In this document: positions 11,224 to 22,911 of the stretch, piece after piece
How the letters are laid out: every line of letters begins with the position of its first letter
How positions within the stretch are numbered: the first letter of the stretch is position 1
Origin: Erythroxylum novogranatense
Lineage: Eukaryota; Streptophyta; Magnoliopsida; Malpighiales; Erythroxylaceae
Assembly: GCA_029891385.1 (NCBI GenBank)
Contig: CM057224.1
Coordinates: 7,936,001 to 8,000,000, forward strand
Direction: 5' to 3'
DNA: 64,000 nucleotides
The notes under the pieces: generated by a model
The model's database searches: none
Told to the model about the DNA's origin: nothing
What the model saw: only the letters and a program-made list of their open reading frames with translations
Position numbers and translations under genes: made by a program

Positions 11224-14200
11224 CATACAGCCAGGTACCATGTCAAATATTCAGTCCAGTATGCAATGCACATGTGACTCTTTTTCAGTTTATTACAGTA
11301 TTGTGACCGAGTGCTTTAGCAGTGTTCAGTAGTCAGTAGACGCGTCTAGGGAGAATTATCTCCCTTCGAGCTCTAGGCTCGCAGTATCAGTATCAGTAAC
11401 GACTCGGTTCACATTTATTCTTTATCAGTTTATGCATCTGTGCATGAGTGCACATGTTTAATTGAACAGTTACATAACAGTCTAGAATTCCCAATGAGCA
11501 GTAATTTACAGTCAATATCATGTAATCCAAGTAATCCCCGTAGGGCAAATAAGTCACAGTAAACACGTAGATTGAGGTAACCACCTAGGTTACTCACCTA
11601 TTACTTCCGAGCTAACGCCGGGAAGTTTTCACCCCGTCGGTTGAACAACACTCCACTTGGGCCTCTATAAGAATCAGAGAAAGTACGAGTCACTAAATAT
11701 TTAATTCGAACTAGTACTAATGCACATGTAGGTGAAATATGCATGTTCATGAATTCCCGACCCTATTCTCATTTTTTTTCCATCATAAAAATCCGTCTAA
11801 AAATTAGAAACCTATTGGCGCTGACGGTACGCAATTCGGACCTCTATAGGTCCCCAATTAAACAAAACAGTGATTAAACAGACCTTTGCCCGGACCCACG
11901 TCAATTTCCCGTCCAAAAATCCCAAATCTCTCAGAAAATGAAATTAAATATTCACTGAATCCGATGCCTCAAGAATCAGGTCAATCGGACGACGGACGGA
12001 AAAGTTATTCACGAAAGAAACCAAAATTCAACAATTCATAGCCCTTATTTCCTTCTCTTTTTCCTGTTTTCCAACCAAAATTCAACCTATCATATCTCTT
12101 TCTACACATTTCAGAAAAATGCAAACTATACCTTGTTGGAAAGATAATGAAACCCTCTCCAATTTTCATGAGACCCCAACAAGCAATTTTACCCATAAGG
12201 GTGTCAAAAGTTCAGTCAAAGCCACTGCCTACTCAAAACCTATCAAAACAGTGCAGTACATTGCAAACTCATTAACCTTCTGATTCTTCAGTCAACAATT
12301 ACACAATAAATAAGGCAGTAAGATCACAATGTTATCTACAACTTTCATGAACAACCCAAAATCAGATTCACTTGTTAACTATGTCAAATAATTCACCAAA
12401 GCATAAGCCCTCAGAATTTTCCCAATCTGAACAGCACATTTCACAACAGTATATCTCTTAGGAAAAATGTCACCAAATTCACTACCTTATATCCCTGAAA
12501 AGATAAGATCTCAAACTTCAAGTTTCATGAAGAACTCAACATCCAAGTCGATCTCTAACAATTTCAAAACTGTTATGCAAGTTTCTGCCATGATCAGCAA
12601 TTCACAACCTAATGCAGGTTCAATTTTTACAAATTCATTTCTCTCAAATCTGACAACCAAAAATTACATGTCATATATCATTCTCAAGATAATTTCTTCC
12701 TCTACAACTTTACAGAAGATCTTTCACACCAATTCAGTTCACATAAATTACTAAAATTGCTCCAAATCATAATGTGCACCAAATTTGACATTCCAGCTAG
12801 GTTTCATTCAATGCATGAAAACAGTCAATAGTCATCAGTCCATAACTCCTACTATACATATCGAAAAATTGCAAAATCAGTGGCATTGGAAAGATAACTT
12901 AATAGGCTTCAACTTTCATTTAGTCCATTTGTTCTAATTCCTTCTCAATTAATTTATAAAAATTAGCAAAACTCTAGGTTATGGTTTCGGGTACTATTCA
13001 TTCCAGTCAATAGCAGTAACTTTCCAAGCCATATTGCAACCTCTTAAAGCTAAAATTGGACAACACCTATTTCACACAAAAATGTAGCCAACATCCCAAA
13101 ATTTAATTGGGCACAAACCTCACCTCATTTGCTCACCTACACAATTAGTTATGATCAAAACATTTCAATAGGTTAAACACCAAATTTTCCAGATTTCATC
13201 TTTACCTCTTCCTCTTCCATTTTAACACTTTACCTACATCAATATACATTCATTTACACCTCCAATTCAGCTACAAGCTCATCACAGCATTTATTTGTAT
13301 AATTAACAAACTTTGGCAGCAACCACACAATTATTTTCCATTCATCTAGCCTTTCTAAACTCAATCTAAAACCAAGCCAAAATCAATAAAAACCATATTC
13401 TTTCACTCATCCATACACAAGCATACATTTAAACCCATTCAACCCTACCCTTATCATCATGAAATAAATGCACAAGTACTTCCCATGAATGCTTCTAACT
13501 ACCAAAAGAAGGAGAGCAAACATCAATACTCACCAAACAAGTTGCAACTCTCCAATTCTCCAAGGCTTTTCAACTCTCCACAACTTCCTAACTTACTACC
13601 TCACCTACGGCCTTCACAAGCATCACAAAGAGTCTCATCAAATCAAGGCTTCAACTTGGTTTGTGTGTGATGATGAGCAAGCAAGGAACCAAGGAGAAAT
13701 TTCTTGTATGAGATAAGTAGAAGAAAAATTCGAAGGAGGAGGAAGACAATGACTACGGATGAATGAAGAATAAGGCTTTCCAAGAGATTTATTTACTTAA
13801 AAAGCTAAAGAGGAAGTCGTAGATGATGACTCATAAAGACAAAGCTAATAAATGAAAAAGGGACACTTGGCACTTAGGGAGAAAAGACAATAAGTTAATT
13901 AACAAAATTTAATCCCAAACTCTCATATAAGTTAATCCTATTTCATAAAGAGCATTAATCCCACTTAATCTTTAATCATGGCTCTAGAATAATTCCCTAA
14001 CATCATTTATCCAATAATCTCATGTCATTAGGCAATCCTTTTCAGTACAAAAAGCTCACTCAGTCAGTCAGTTAAAATTTTCCAGTCCGGGCCAAGAACC
14101 CCGAAAAATTCTAAAAAAATTCCCATAAATTCCAAAAATGTAAAACACTCAATGGCGCACTCCACATAATTTTTCAAATACAACTTTCACATAAATTTCA

Positions 14201-14384
14201 CAAAAGATCACAATTAGACACTTATGCCGGAAATGTCATGAATGCATGTATACCATGTGCATGTGCAAAACAATCATCAGTTATAGAGGCTATATGATGT
14301 ATGTTCATGCCGAGTTATAATTCAATACTCCTAACCCGTCCCAATTTACTAAAATACCCTTCCCATCGGTGATGAGATGTTACA
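11224..14384 (-). repeat. LTR fragment related to the LARD LTRs, inserted in T1
   Basis: Read on the minus strand it begins TGTAACATCTCATCACC at 14384, like the L2 and L3 LTR starts (34900, 61132). It shares with the L1 LTR the blocks GGACCTATAGAGGTCCGAATT (11843-11863 on the minus strand), AATTCATGAACATGCAT, and GAGTAACCTAGGTGGTT. Short palindromes (GACGCGTC, GGGAGAATTATCTCCC, GAGCTCTAGGCTC at 11338-11376) mark the hairpin-array zone. The 3' end of the LTR is missing at 11224. The many short AT-rich ORFs are not conserved and there is no gene here. Confidence 0.7.
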
Positions 14385-14598
14385 TAACGGGTATGATTAA
14401 ACTGTTTGATGTTGATGTTCTTGCTTTGATTGATCCGGGTTCTACCCACTCTTTTGTGTCGTCGGGTAGAACTGTATGTGGTAGAGTCTTGAGCCCATTG
14501 GATATTCCGCTGATGGGAAGTACTCCGATCGGCCAGTTTATTATTATCAGTAAAGTTTATAGAGACTGTGAGATAGAGATTAGTAGAGGGAAGTTTGT
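14385..14598 (+). pseudogene. T1 protease, N-terminal half
   Basis: Plus-strand frame reading TGMIKLFDVDVLALIDPG then STHSFVSS. This is a Ty3-gypsy retropepsin with the DPG active-site triad where DSG or DCG is usual. It continues to EIEISRG and is then cut by S1 at 14598. The second half of the same domain resumes at 30911. The gag end upstream has been replaced by the LTR fragment ending at 14384. Confidence 0.8.
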
Positions 14599-14635
14599 TG
14601 TTGGGACTCGATTCGGGAACCGGATCCCAACCGAA

Positions 14636-14790
14636 AAGCGAAGATGGATACGAAGGATACGAGGCGAATTCAAATTGGATAATCGCATACGAAAGCGAAA
14701 ATAGCGAAATGAATCGAATAAGCGAATCGGATACGAATCGAAAACGGATACGAAACGGATCGAACCCAAGCAAACAAATCCGACATCCGA
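14636..14790. repeat. CGAA-word island in S1
   Basis: Irregular repetition of GGATACGAA, GCGAAT, GCGAAA and ACGGATACGAA words over about 150 bp. It yields spurious ORFs on both strands. It is the CG-rich island of this LTR. Confidence 0.7.
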
Positions 14791-15191
14791 AATAAAGAAC
14801 AGAGAAAAGCATCGCGTTGGAATTCCTTGACTCAAATTGTCCCAAAATCTGGTATAATTTTTTTTTTCTTTTTCCTTTTTTTTTCATTCGTTCTTATATC
14901 AATCACATCCATATAATTTTCCATAGGAAATTCATTCTTAAATCCAAAACTCAGCAATCATACATAATCTTATATAAATCCATACAAATCTCAAATTCCA
15001 TTTTTATCCCAATGTTATCGAAAATTCGGCAGCATAACGGCTGCATTTATTCTAATCCAAACCTGCAAAGTATCGAAAAACACACTTCTAAATCCCCAAC
15101 CAATCACACAATCAATCAAAATCTACCGGACCCTCTGTCCGGGATCTCAGTAGATAAACACACTCCTATATCTAAACCACTTCAAAACATT

Positions 15192-15196
15192 AATCA
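15192..15196 (+). repeat. Target-site duplication of L1, left copy
   Basis: AATCA immediately before the LTR start TGTAACATCCC; identical AATCA at 27345-27349 after the right LTR. Confidence 0.9.
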
Positions 15197-17699
15197 TGTA
15201 ACATCCCACCCCCTCCTGGAAGGGTAAAATAGTAAAATTAGCATAGGATGAGATTGGTAAGGAATAATTAGTACTGTTTGTAGATAATAGGATTGATACA
15301 CGTGATCAATTGTGTATATGGAATTACAGTATATGCATTCATGATAATTCCTTAATTGGGCCTAAAGCAATTTTATTGTGATTAACGGGTTATGGGATTT
15401 GAAAATTATTTCGAAAGTGCGTTGTTAAGCTTTCGATTTTAAGGATTTTCAGAAATTTTTTGGAATTTTTGAGAAAATTCTTGACCGGCAAAATCGCCAG
15501 AATCGCCTAAACTTGTTTTGGGATAGAAAAGGTGATTTTCGTGATTGAAAATTATTTGGAGTGCATTGTTACTGCTTTATAATTTTAGGAATTTCATTAA
15601 TTCCGTAAAAATAATTGGGAAATTCTCGGATCGGATAAATCGCCAATCGCGTAACCTATCGCTTCTCAGAGCAAAAATCGCTACCCACCGGTACTGCATT
15701 ATTGGGTATATTATTTTGGGACTGAAAGTAGGGCCATTGGAGTGAAATGGAGTAAAATTTTGGACTGAATTAAATAAATATACTTTGAATTTTCTTATAA
15801 TAATAAACCAATCATTTGTTGCCATTTAAAAGGCATCATTTAATGCCTCTTCTTTGCTTTGACGTGTATGGTTATTAAACAAGGAAAGGAAATGGATTGT
15901 TTTAAAAGGCAACAATGAGTGCTTCTTCCATGTTTACAGATATGTGTTGTTTCAAAGGAAAGGAGAAATTGTTTTAATGCTTTGGTTATTAACATCCCAA
16001 ACTTCACTCTTCTTTACAAAGTCCATCGATTTTGCACTCTTCTTTCTACTTTCTCCACATCTTCAAGCTATCTCTTATTCCATCAAAGCTTAAAGATGAG
16101 TTTTGTGCATGCTTGAGAAGGAAAGGTTTGGTGTGGAAGTTAGAAGTTAGAAGTGGTTATTGAAGCTATGAAGGAGGTTTTGTCTTAGGTAAGTTTTCAT
16201 TTAAGGTTTGAGTTTTAATGAGATTTGTATATGGATTAAATGCCATGATAGTGTTGGGGAGTTAATAAAAGGGTTTAAAGCATGTATTAGGTTTAGGTGG
16301 GCATTAAAGTGATGATTATTATGATTTGAAGGAAAGGGATGAGGTTAGATGAGGATGCATTGAAAGTAATGATATGGTTTGATTTTGAATTGATTATGGA
16401 TAATTAATTGAGTATCTGAATTGAGGAATTTAATGCGTAAATTGTTCAGTATTAACCCTAGTATATGTGTGACTGGAGTAAGATTTAATTTGTATTTATT
16501 GTGATGTTTAATGATGTGAAAAAGGTATTGGGAGTGGTTGAACTAAGGTTAACCTTAAATCTGGAAAGTTGGAATTATAAGTGATGTTACTGTTTTATTC
16601 ATAACTTATTGTGTAGAAATGCAAATGAGGTAAGGTTAGTGGCCACTGAAACTTTGGGATGTTGGCTTTAATTTAGTGCGAAATAGGTGTTGTTGAATTT
16701 CAATGATAGAAGGGTGAAATTTTGCATGGAAAGTTACTGTTCCATTGCCTGTGAACAGTAACCGCAACCATGACATCTGAGTTTTGTTGATTTTTATGAA
16801 TTAATTGAGATGGAATTAGGGAGAATGGTCTTCATGGAAGTTGTAGCATATTTGATTATCTTTCCATTGCTACTGATCTTGTTATTTTTGGAATTATATA
16901 TTGGGAGATATGAATTGATTACTAATGACTGGTTTTGAGCATTTTGGATGAAACCTAGCTTAAGTGTGATTTTGTGAGTTTACTGATTGGAGGCAATTTT
17001 AACATTTTAAGTGGACTGAATTGGTGTGAGTGAGCTTCTGAAAAGTTGTAGAGGAAAAGATTACCTTGAAAATGACATATGATTTGTAATTTTAGAAGCC
17101 AGAATTGGGAGTTATGATTTTCAAAACTGACCCTACATTAGGTTATGAATGGCTGATCATAACAGACACTTCCATAACAGTTTTGAAATTGTTAGAGATT
17201 GAATTGGATGTTGAGTGCTTCATGAAAATTGAAGTTTGAGATGTGATCTTTCAGGGATATAAAGTTCTGAATTTACTGACTTGTATATAGGGAGTTATGC
17301 TTGTTGTAATGTTACAGCCCATATGGAAGGATTTCAGGACAGTGACATTGAATGAATTACTTGACTGGTTTAGAAATAGAATTTGATTCTGGGTTGTTCA
17401 TGAAAGTTGTAAAGGACATTGTGAACTTATTGACCATATTTTGTGGTAATTTATTACTAAGGAATCAGTGAGTTATGAAATTGCAAATGTACTGCCCTGT
17501 GTTGAGGGAAATTGTGAAGGCAGAAGGTGTGATGGCTTATTTGACACCCTTAGGGTTGGAATTGATTTTTATGGTCTTCTAGAGAATTGTAGAGCTTTTC
17601 ATAAGCTTTCCAATGAGGTATAGTGAGCATTTTCTGATTTATGTGCTAAAAGTTAGAGTAGTTGGAAATTGGGATTTACATCTCGAAAGAAGGAGGGCA

Positions 17700-17890
17700 A
17701 GGCATAAAGTCGCCTCATGAAAGTGCGACACGTCGCCTCGCGGAGGAGAGACAAGTCGCCATCTCGCGAGGGCGACGTTGCGCCCGCGAGGGCTTAGATT
17801 TAAAGAGGCTGGTCGCGAGGCGCACGCCTCGCTCGCGACGAAGAAGGTGATTCAGCCTCGCGAGGGCGGGCGCCTCGCCTCATGAGGCGT
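17700..17890 (+). repeat. CG palindrome island, L1 5' LTR
   Basis: GC-rich insert in an AT-rich LTR, built from short inverted words CTCGCGAG, CGCCTCATGAGGCG, GTCGCGA and CGCGAGGGCG. The counterpart in the 3' LTR is at 25435-25610. It is followed within about 15 bp by TAAATAAATATTA, a possible TATA element. Confidence 0.75.
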
Positions 17891-18799
17891 GCTTATGGAT
17901 AAATAAATATTACTTTTTGATTAATTTTTGGCATTAATTGATCCGATTGTTCGTTGTCAATTTCTTTCCGTCCGACGTCCGATTGACCTGATTCCAGAGG
18001 CATCGGATTCGTTGAATATTTAATTTCATATTATGAGAAAACGGGAATTTTAGACGGAATTTGACGTAGCCCCTATCGATGTAACTTGTAAACACTGCTT
18101 TATTTAATTGGGGACCTATAGAGGTCCGAATTCATGCACCGTCCGCGCCTATGGATTTCTAATTTTCATAGAATTTTATTATGGGAAAATATTGAATTAG
18201 GACCGGAATTCATGAACATGCATATCTCATCATCATGAGCACAAATTTTATATTTAGTGACTCGTACTTTTCTCGATTCATATAGAGGTCCAATTGGAGC
18301 GTCGATTGACCGACGTCACAGAGGTTTTCCGCATTAGCTCGAAGCAATATGTGAGTAACCTAGATGGTTTCTCAATTTTTTATGTGTTTAATATTTCGCG
18401 ATTATGCCATGTGGAGATAATGGATGGGTATATGTGTGTTTGACTTTGATTGATTTGGACCATAGGTGTATCAAATATTGGGAATGAGATAACGGCGCTA
18501 CTTGTGTGTGATTGTTTGTGAATGTTTATATTGAGATCTCGGACCAAAGGTCCGAGGAAATAGGATTGATATCGAAGTGTTAATTATCTGTCTCGATCAT
18601 GGGATGTGACCGTAAATGCGATATGGTATGACGAATAAATTGGAAAAATATATGATTGAAATCTGGGACCAAGGTCCGAGGAAATGGGAAATGGCATTGA
18701 ATGTAAGTGATAGAAATAATCGTAAATGAAAATTGGAACATATGCATTCATGCATAAGGACATGATCGAGAAAAAGCGGATTGGATCGGAGGGCCACCG

Positions 18800-18962
18800 T
18801 GTCGGGGCATATCACGCCTAACGATGTGAGAGCTTTCACCAACGCATGTGACCTCGTGTCCAACGTATTGAGCCTCAGCTCAATGTATCGTGGCTTCAAG
18901 CCCAATGTTTCAGAGCCACTGCTCAGCGCGAATGTGCCCGTTCATCGACAGCCAAAGCATCG
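18800..18962 (+). repeat. Hairpin array, L1 5' LTR
   Basis: Consecutive short self-complementary units with different stems: GGGGCATATCACGCCT, GTGAGAGCTTTCAC, TTGAGCCTCAGCTCAA, GGCTTCAAGCC and GAGCCACTGCTC, separated by linkers such as AACG.ATGT and CAATGT. Homologous arrays are at 26525-26690 (L1 3' LTR), 32755-32912 (L2) and 58805-59010 (L3), but with other stem sequences. Confidence 0.75.
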
Positions 18963-19624
18963 GTCACAATAACATAATGAAAATGGAAAGGGTCTCATGT
19001 GCATCGTATATATGGTATGATTAATCGTATTGTATGATAGGCGATTCGCCTTACATTTGTGAAATGTGATTGTACGTATTATTTGGTATTACTTTTGTAA
19101 ATCGTGATCGTATGTGATAATTGGTAAAGTGTTTGAACATGCATGAATTGAGTGAACCATCGATGATGGTTTTCACCGAGTTCGCAAAACTCACCCAAAA
19201 TTTGCATTTATTTTTCAAGTCTCAAGAATACCCTGCTGACACGGAGTATATCTCCGAGACGAGTAAAGGTTAGAGGTTGGGATCGATTCGGTTCGCATTA
19301 GTGTTTTAGTAAATTTGTATTCCGCAATCACGTGTATAACAAGGCTTTATATTTTATCGAGCCATTGTGGTATTAATGTTTCTCGCATTGACTTATTGTA
19401 ATTAATCTTCAATGACCTGTAATAATCAAACTGGTTTATTTTAAACACGGATTTTATTTACTTATCGTGTTTGCCGTAAACGTGGAGTTAATGGCTACAA
19501 GAAGAAAAGAAAAAAATGTATATGAATTTTAAATCGATCGATAGTACGCCACTCGTGGGACACGGACTCGGATATCACCAACGATATCGGGTTCGGGTCT
19601 TACGGAGTGGGTGTTACAATTAGG

Positions 19625-19636
19625 TGGTATCGAGCC
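19625..19636 (+). other. Primer-binding site of L1 (initiator tRNA-Met type)
   Basis: TGGTATCGAGCC versus the canonical TGGTATCAGAGCC complementary to plant initiator tRNA-Met. The one-base shortfall falls in a CAG trinucleotide, the context where this assembly repeatedly departs from expectation. Confidence 0.8.
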
Positions 19637-22600
19637 CAAGAGTACGTAATGTATCCGGGCACGCTTGGAACATAGGTTGCATGCATTTGAGTCGCGTCGT
19701 TGCGCATCGTGGTAATCGATCCCTAGTCCGAGTCGCCGAGGATAAATCCTACGGTGCATAAGTGTCAAGTGATTAAGTGAGAGAAGAGTGAGATCGATTA
19801 GAGTGAAAATCCCTAAAGGGATAATTAATTAGGAAAGGATAAAGGAAAATGGATAAGAAGATTGAAATTGTATCGGGTTAGAAACCCTTATAAGTGATAG
19901 CCGAATGACCGTGTTGGCCTAGATCGATTAAGAATTTCCAATTAAATTGACAATATTATGGTGATGTAAAATGCAAATGTTGAGAACTTGGAGAGGTCCA
20001 TTAGAGATATGGGAAGCTTATTGGTTATAGTAGATCTAAGCGAAATGAAAAGCCTGGGATGGTTAGGTAATTACGCTCGATCGTATATGTCATGAAAGGG
20101 AAATATTGAATTGAGTAAAATGTAGATGGTCCGATCGGGCATATTTTGATTCATCAGATTCGAAGTTAGAGATTAGTAGATATTATAGGCAGATGATAAT
20201 AGCGAAATGGAAAGAAGCTCAATAAAGTATCAGAACGGTTTATTGAGAACCGAAAGAATCGAAAAGGAAAGATGTTCAATGCCTATTCGAGTGAGATAAA
20301 AGTGCATGATAGATGAAATGAATTCGGAAATGGTTATGAACTAGACCGCATAAGTTTGAGACTGAAATTGTTAGGTGATTAGGGTGCTTCGAGGTTGGAA
20401 ATTGTATGATAAAATCGTAAAGAAAAAAAAAATGATGATGATTTCTCTTGATGGTGTATCGGAAATTCGAATTAGGTGTATATGGACACGAAAATGGTAA
20501 ATGGATAGGTATATAGATAAAGATAAAATGGAGTAATATCAACGATTTTTTCGGGTATTGGGGACTGTGAACACCCGATCATAGACTGTTTGAGGAAAAT
20601 AGAAGATAAGTAGCAGAAAACAGAAGTAAAAAAAAATATATGGAATAATGATCACAAGCTGATAAGCCAAATTGATATGACCTTATAAGGTCAAGTTGCA
20701 CGTAACGGATATGGGAATGAGACATATAGTTTAATATGAAAGTGTGAAGTTCTTAAGAGGTTAAAGTAAGATAGAAGTGAACTGAGTGTACCTGTATGAG
20801 AGGAACTGAAAAAAAAATGATTCTGGTATAGATTACAGAACAAGTGGTAAAGAAAGTGTTTAAGTGACTGTCACAAGGAACCTTCGCGAAAGGAATGTTC
20901 TGATCTGTTAAATGATGGCATAAGAGTGTCTTGATTGAGATTGTACGAATAGTGAAGAAGGATTGAAACACAATTAGGAATAATCATTGATTGAGGAGAC
21001 TTTCGTGAACCGTATAAGGATGGTATCAAGACGAACGGTCAAATGGATAGAAGTAGGGACAAAATTAAAAGTGAAATTGGGACATAGCTCATATTGTTGA
21101 GGTTATACAAAGGTAATCGTATGTATGAAATGTAAAGAATTCCATATGAGTGAGATTTTAATTGAGGTGATTCTATTGCAATGTGAAGTGAATCGATCTC
21201 CAATTATGATGTAAAACTGTTGAGGAATCTAGATTTGAAACGAAAAATAAAAGAGTCCCAAACTGAGAAGAGAGATACTAAAATAAAATGAAAAATTTTG
21301 GAGGTTTAAATATAGATGACAAGGTATTAACATATGTTGATAGGAATGATATGAAAACAAATGAGAAGAGAAAATGAAAAAGAGTAACTGAATAGAGACA
21401 AGAGGGTCAAAAAAAGGAAACTGACAATGAGGTGATGTAGTGACACCTTCATAAAGAAATTGTAGATACACTCATTGTAGACTCAATAAAAGGGTAAAAG
21501 ATGTATGGTAAAGTCAATAAGACCCTAATAGGATTTATCTGAAGTAAGCAAATGGTAGTAGTTGTGATTAGAGATAGAATGTGTTTGGAATTGGAACAAA
21601 GTGAAAAGTAAAAAGAACGATGGGACTAATTGAGAATCTGACATCGATGATATTTATACATTGGAAGAGTGGGCAGTGAGTATTGAACTGCGGTAATATG
21701 TTGAATATGAAATAAATTGAACTGACTGTGATAAAAGGGTATTAGTGCCATTCTCATGATTGAAGCAATGAAAGATCAATTACCAGATATTGAGATTTTC
21801 AATGATTGTCAAGCAGATTATGGGTAATAGTGAGGTGTTCAAAAAAAAGAAGTTGTAAGAATAGTGATAAGAAAGGTTAAGAGTGCAGAAAGTAAATGGG
21901 GAGAAATCTTATGATGAGTTTGCATATACGAATGGAGTTGGAAAACTATAGTGAACAAAAGAAGAAGAAGAAGTAAAATTCGATAAAAGGTATTAGAACA
22001 AGAAAGTGAACAGCAAAGTTAGACATTCTAGTAAGCATATTTGAAAAGTGAAATTGAGTAATTGTAGATATAAAATGAAGTAATTCTTGGCTCAAGTGAT
22101 TATAGGTTGAATGTCCAATGGGAAAAAGGTTTGATTATGGTCGTGTTATAGAGCTTTGATTCACCGGAAAATATATATCGTTACATCGCAATGCCTCTAC
22201 GGGAGTTAAAGACCATAATGGGTTTGAGACTAAAATGTGAAAAAAGGAAAGTGACTTAGGAAGCTCAGATGGTTAGCTAAAGTGGAATCGGATCGGACAA
22301 ATGAGACAGAGTAAATCAGATATCCGAAGAAAGTGTGTAAACATTATAGAATAGTGAAGTGTCTTACGAGAATCGAATTTGAACATAAAGTAAATGGTAT
22401 ACAACAAATGACTGCATTAGGTACATTGTTACTGATTATAGTAAATTGAAATTAAATGTCACTGTATTGGTACCAAGGGAATGTAAATCGTCCCTGACGT
22501 GATTAAGGGAGGTACCAAAGAAATGGAAACGTACTCAATGGAACAGAAATTGGACTATATGGCATCGGGGAAAAGTATTGAGGAATAAAATGTGATAAGT

Positions 22601-22897
22601 GAATAGATTCAAAATACCTGATCGAAGCTACATACCGTAACCAAAGGTAGTGACTATCTTAGAAATGGCAAGTGAGATAGCTAAGAAAAATGAGAACGCC
22701 AACTGATAGTCTTGTCAAATCCGTTTACTGTACTAAGTGATAACGAGTTAGCCAAATCAAGAATCGAACCACGATCGAGAGTAGTTATAGTGATCACCGA
22801 TAAGTGAATTATTGTGGAAAAGTATATGGGATATGAAGAATCATATGATTACCGTCATAGGGAATTGTTGATCGAGAATTTCGAGGACGAAATTTTA

Positions 22898-22911
22898 TAA
22901 GGAGGGAGAAT
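22898..22911 (+). other. Polypurine tract of L1
   Basis: AAGGAGGGAGAAT immediately before the 3' LTR start TGTAATATCCC, preceded by CGAGGACGAAATTTTAT, the arrangement normal for Tekay/Del-type gypsy elements. Confidence 0.85.

Larger units (their letters stand above)
15197..19618 (+). repeat. L1 5' LTR, 4422 bp
   Basis: Begins TGTAACATCCCACCCCC and ends GAGTGGGTGTTACA. It is collinear with the 3' LTR. Inside are a CG island with CTCGCGAGG and CCTCATGAGG palindromes (17700-17890), an AT-rich TAAATAAATA stretch just after it, and a hairpin array (18800-18960). The ORFs at 15919-16116 and 17662-17850 are LTR sequence, not genes. Confidence 0.93.
19619..22911 (+). other. L1 internal domain, 3.3 kb, non-coding
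   Basis: Begins with spacer and PBS (19625-19636, TGGTATCGAGCC) and ends with AATTTCGAGGACGAAATTTT and the purine tract, a remnant of the usual 3' end of gypsy pol. Between them I find no gag, protease, reverse transcriptase or integrase motif; open frames are under 100 codons, AT-rich and unlike any family I know. The first about 110 bp align with the L2 internal end next to its PBS. Short A-runs and purine-rich text dominate the plus strand. Confidence 0.8.

Noticed and set aside
15577..16116. Small ORFs repeated at 23585-23833
   Set aside because: They are in the L1 LTRs, so repetition follows from the LTR pair; no protein similarity.
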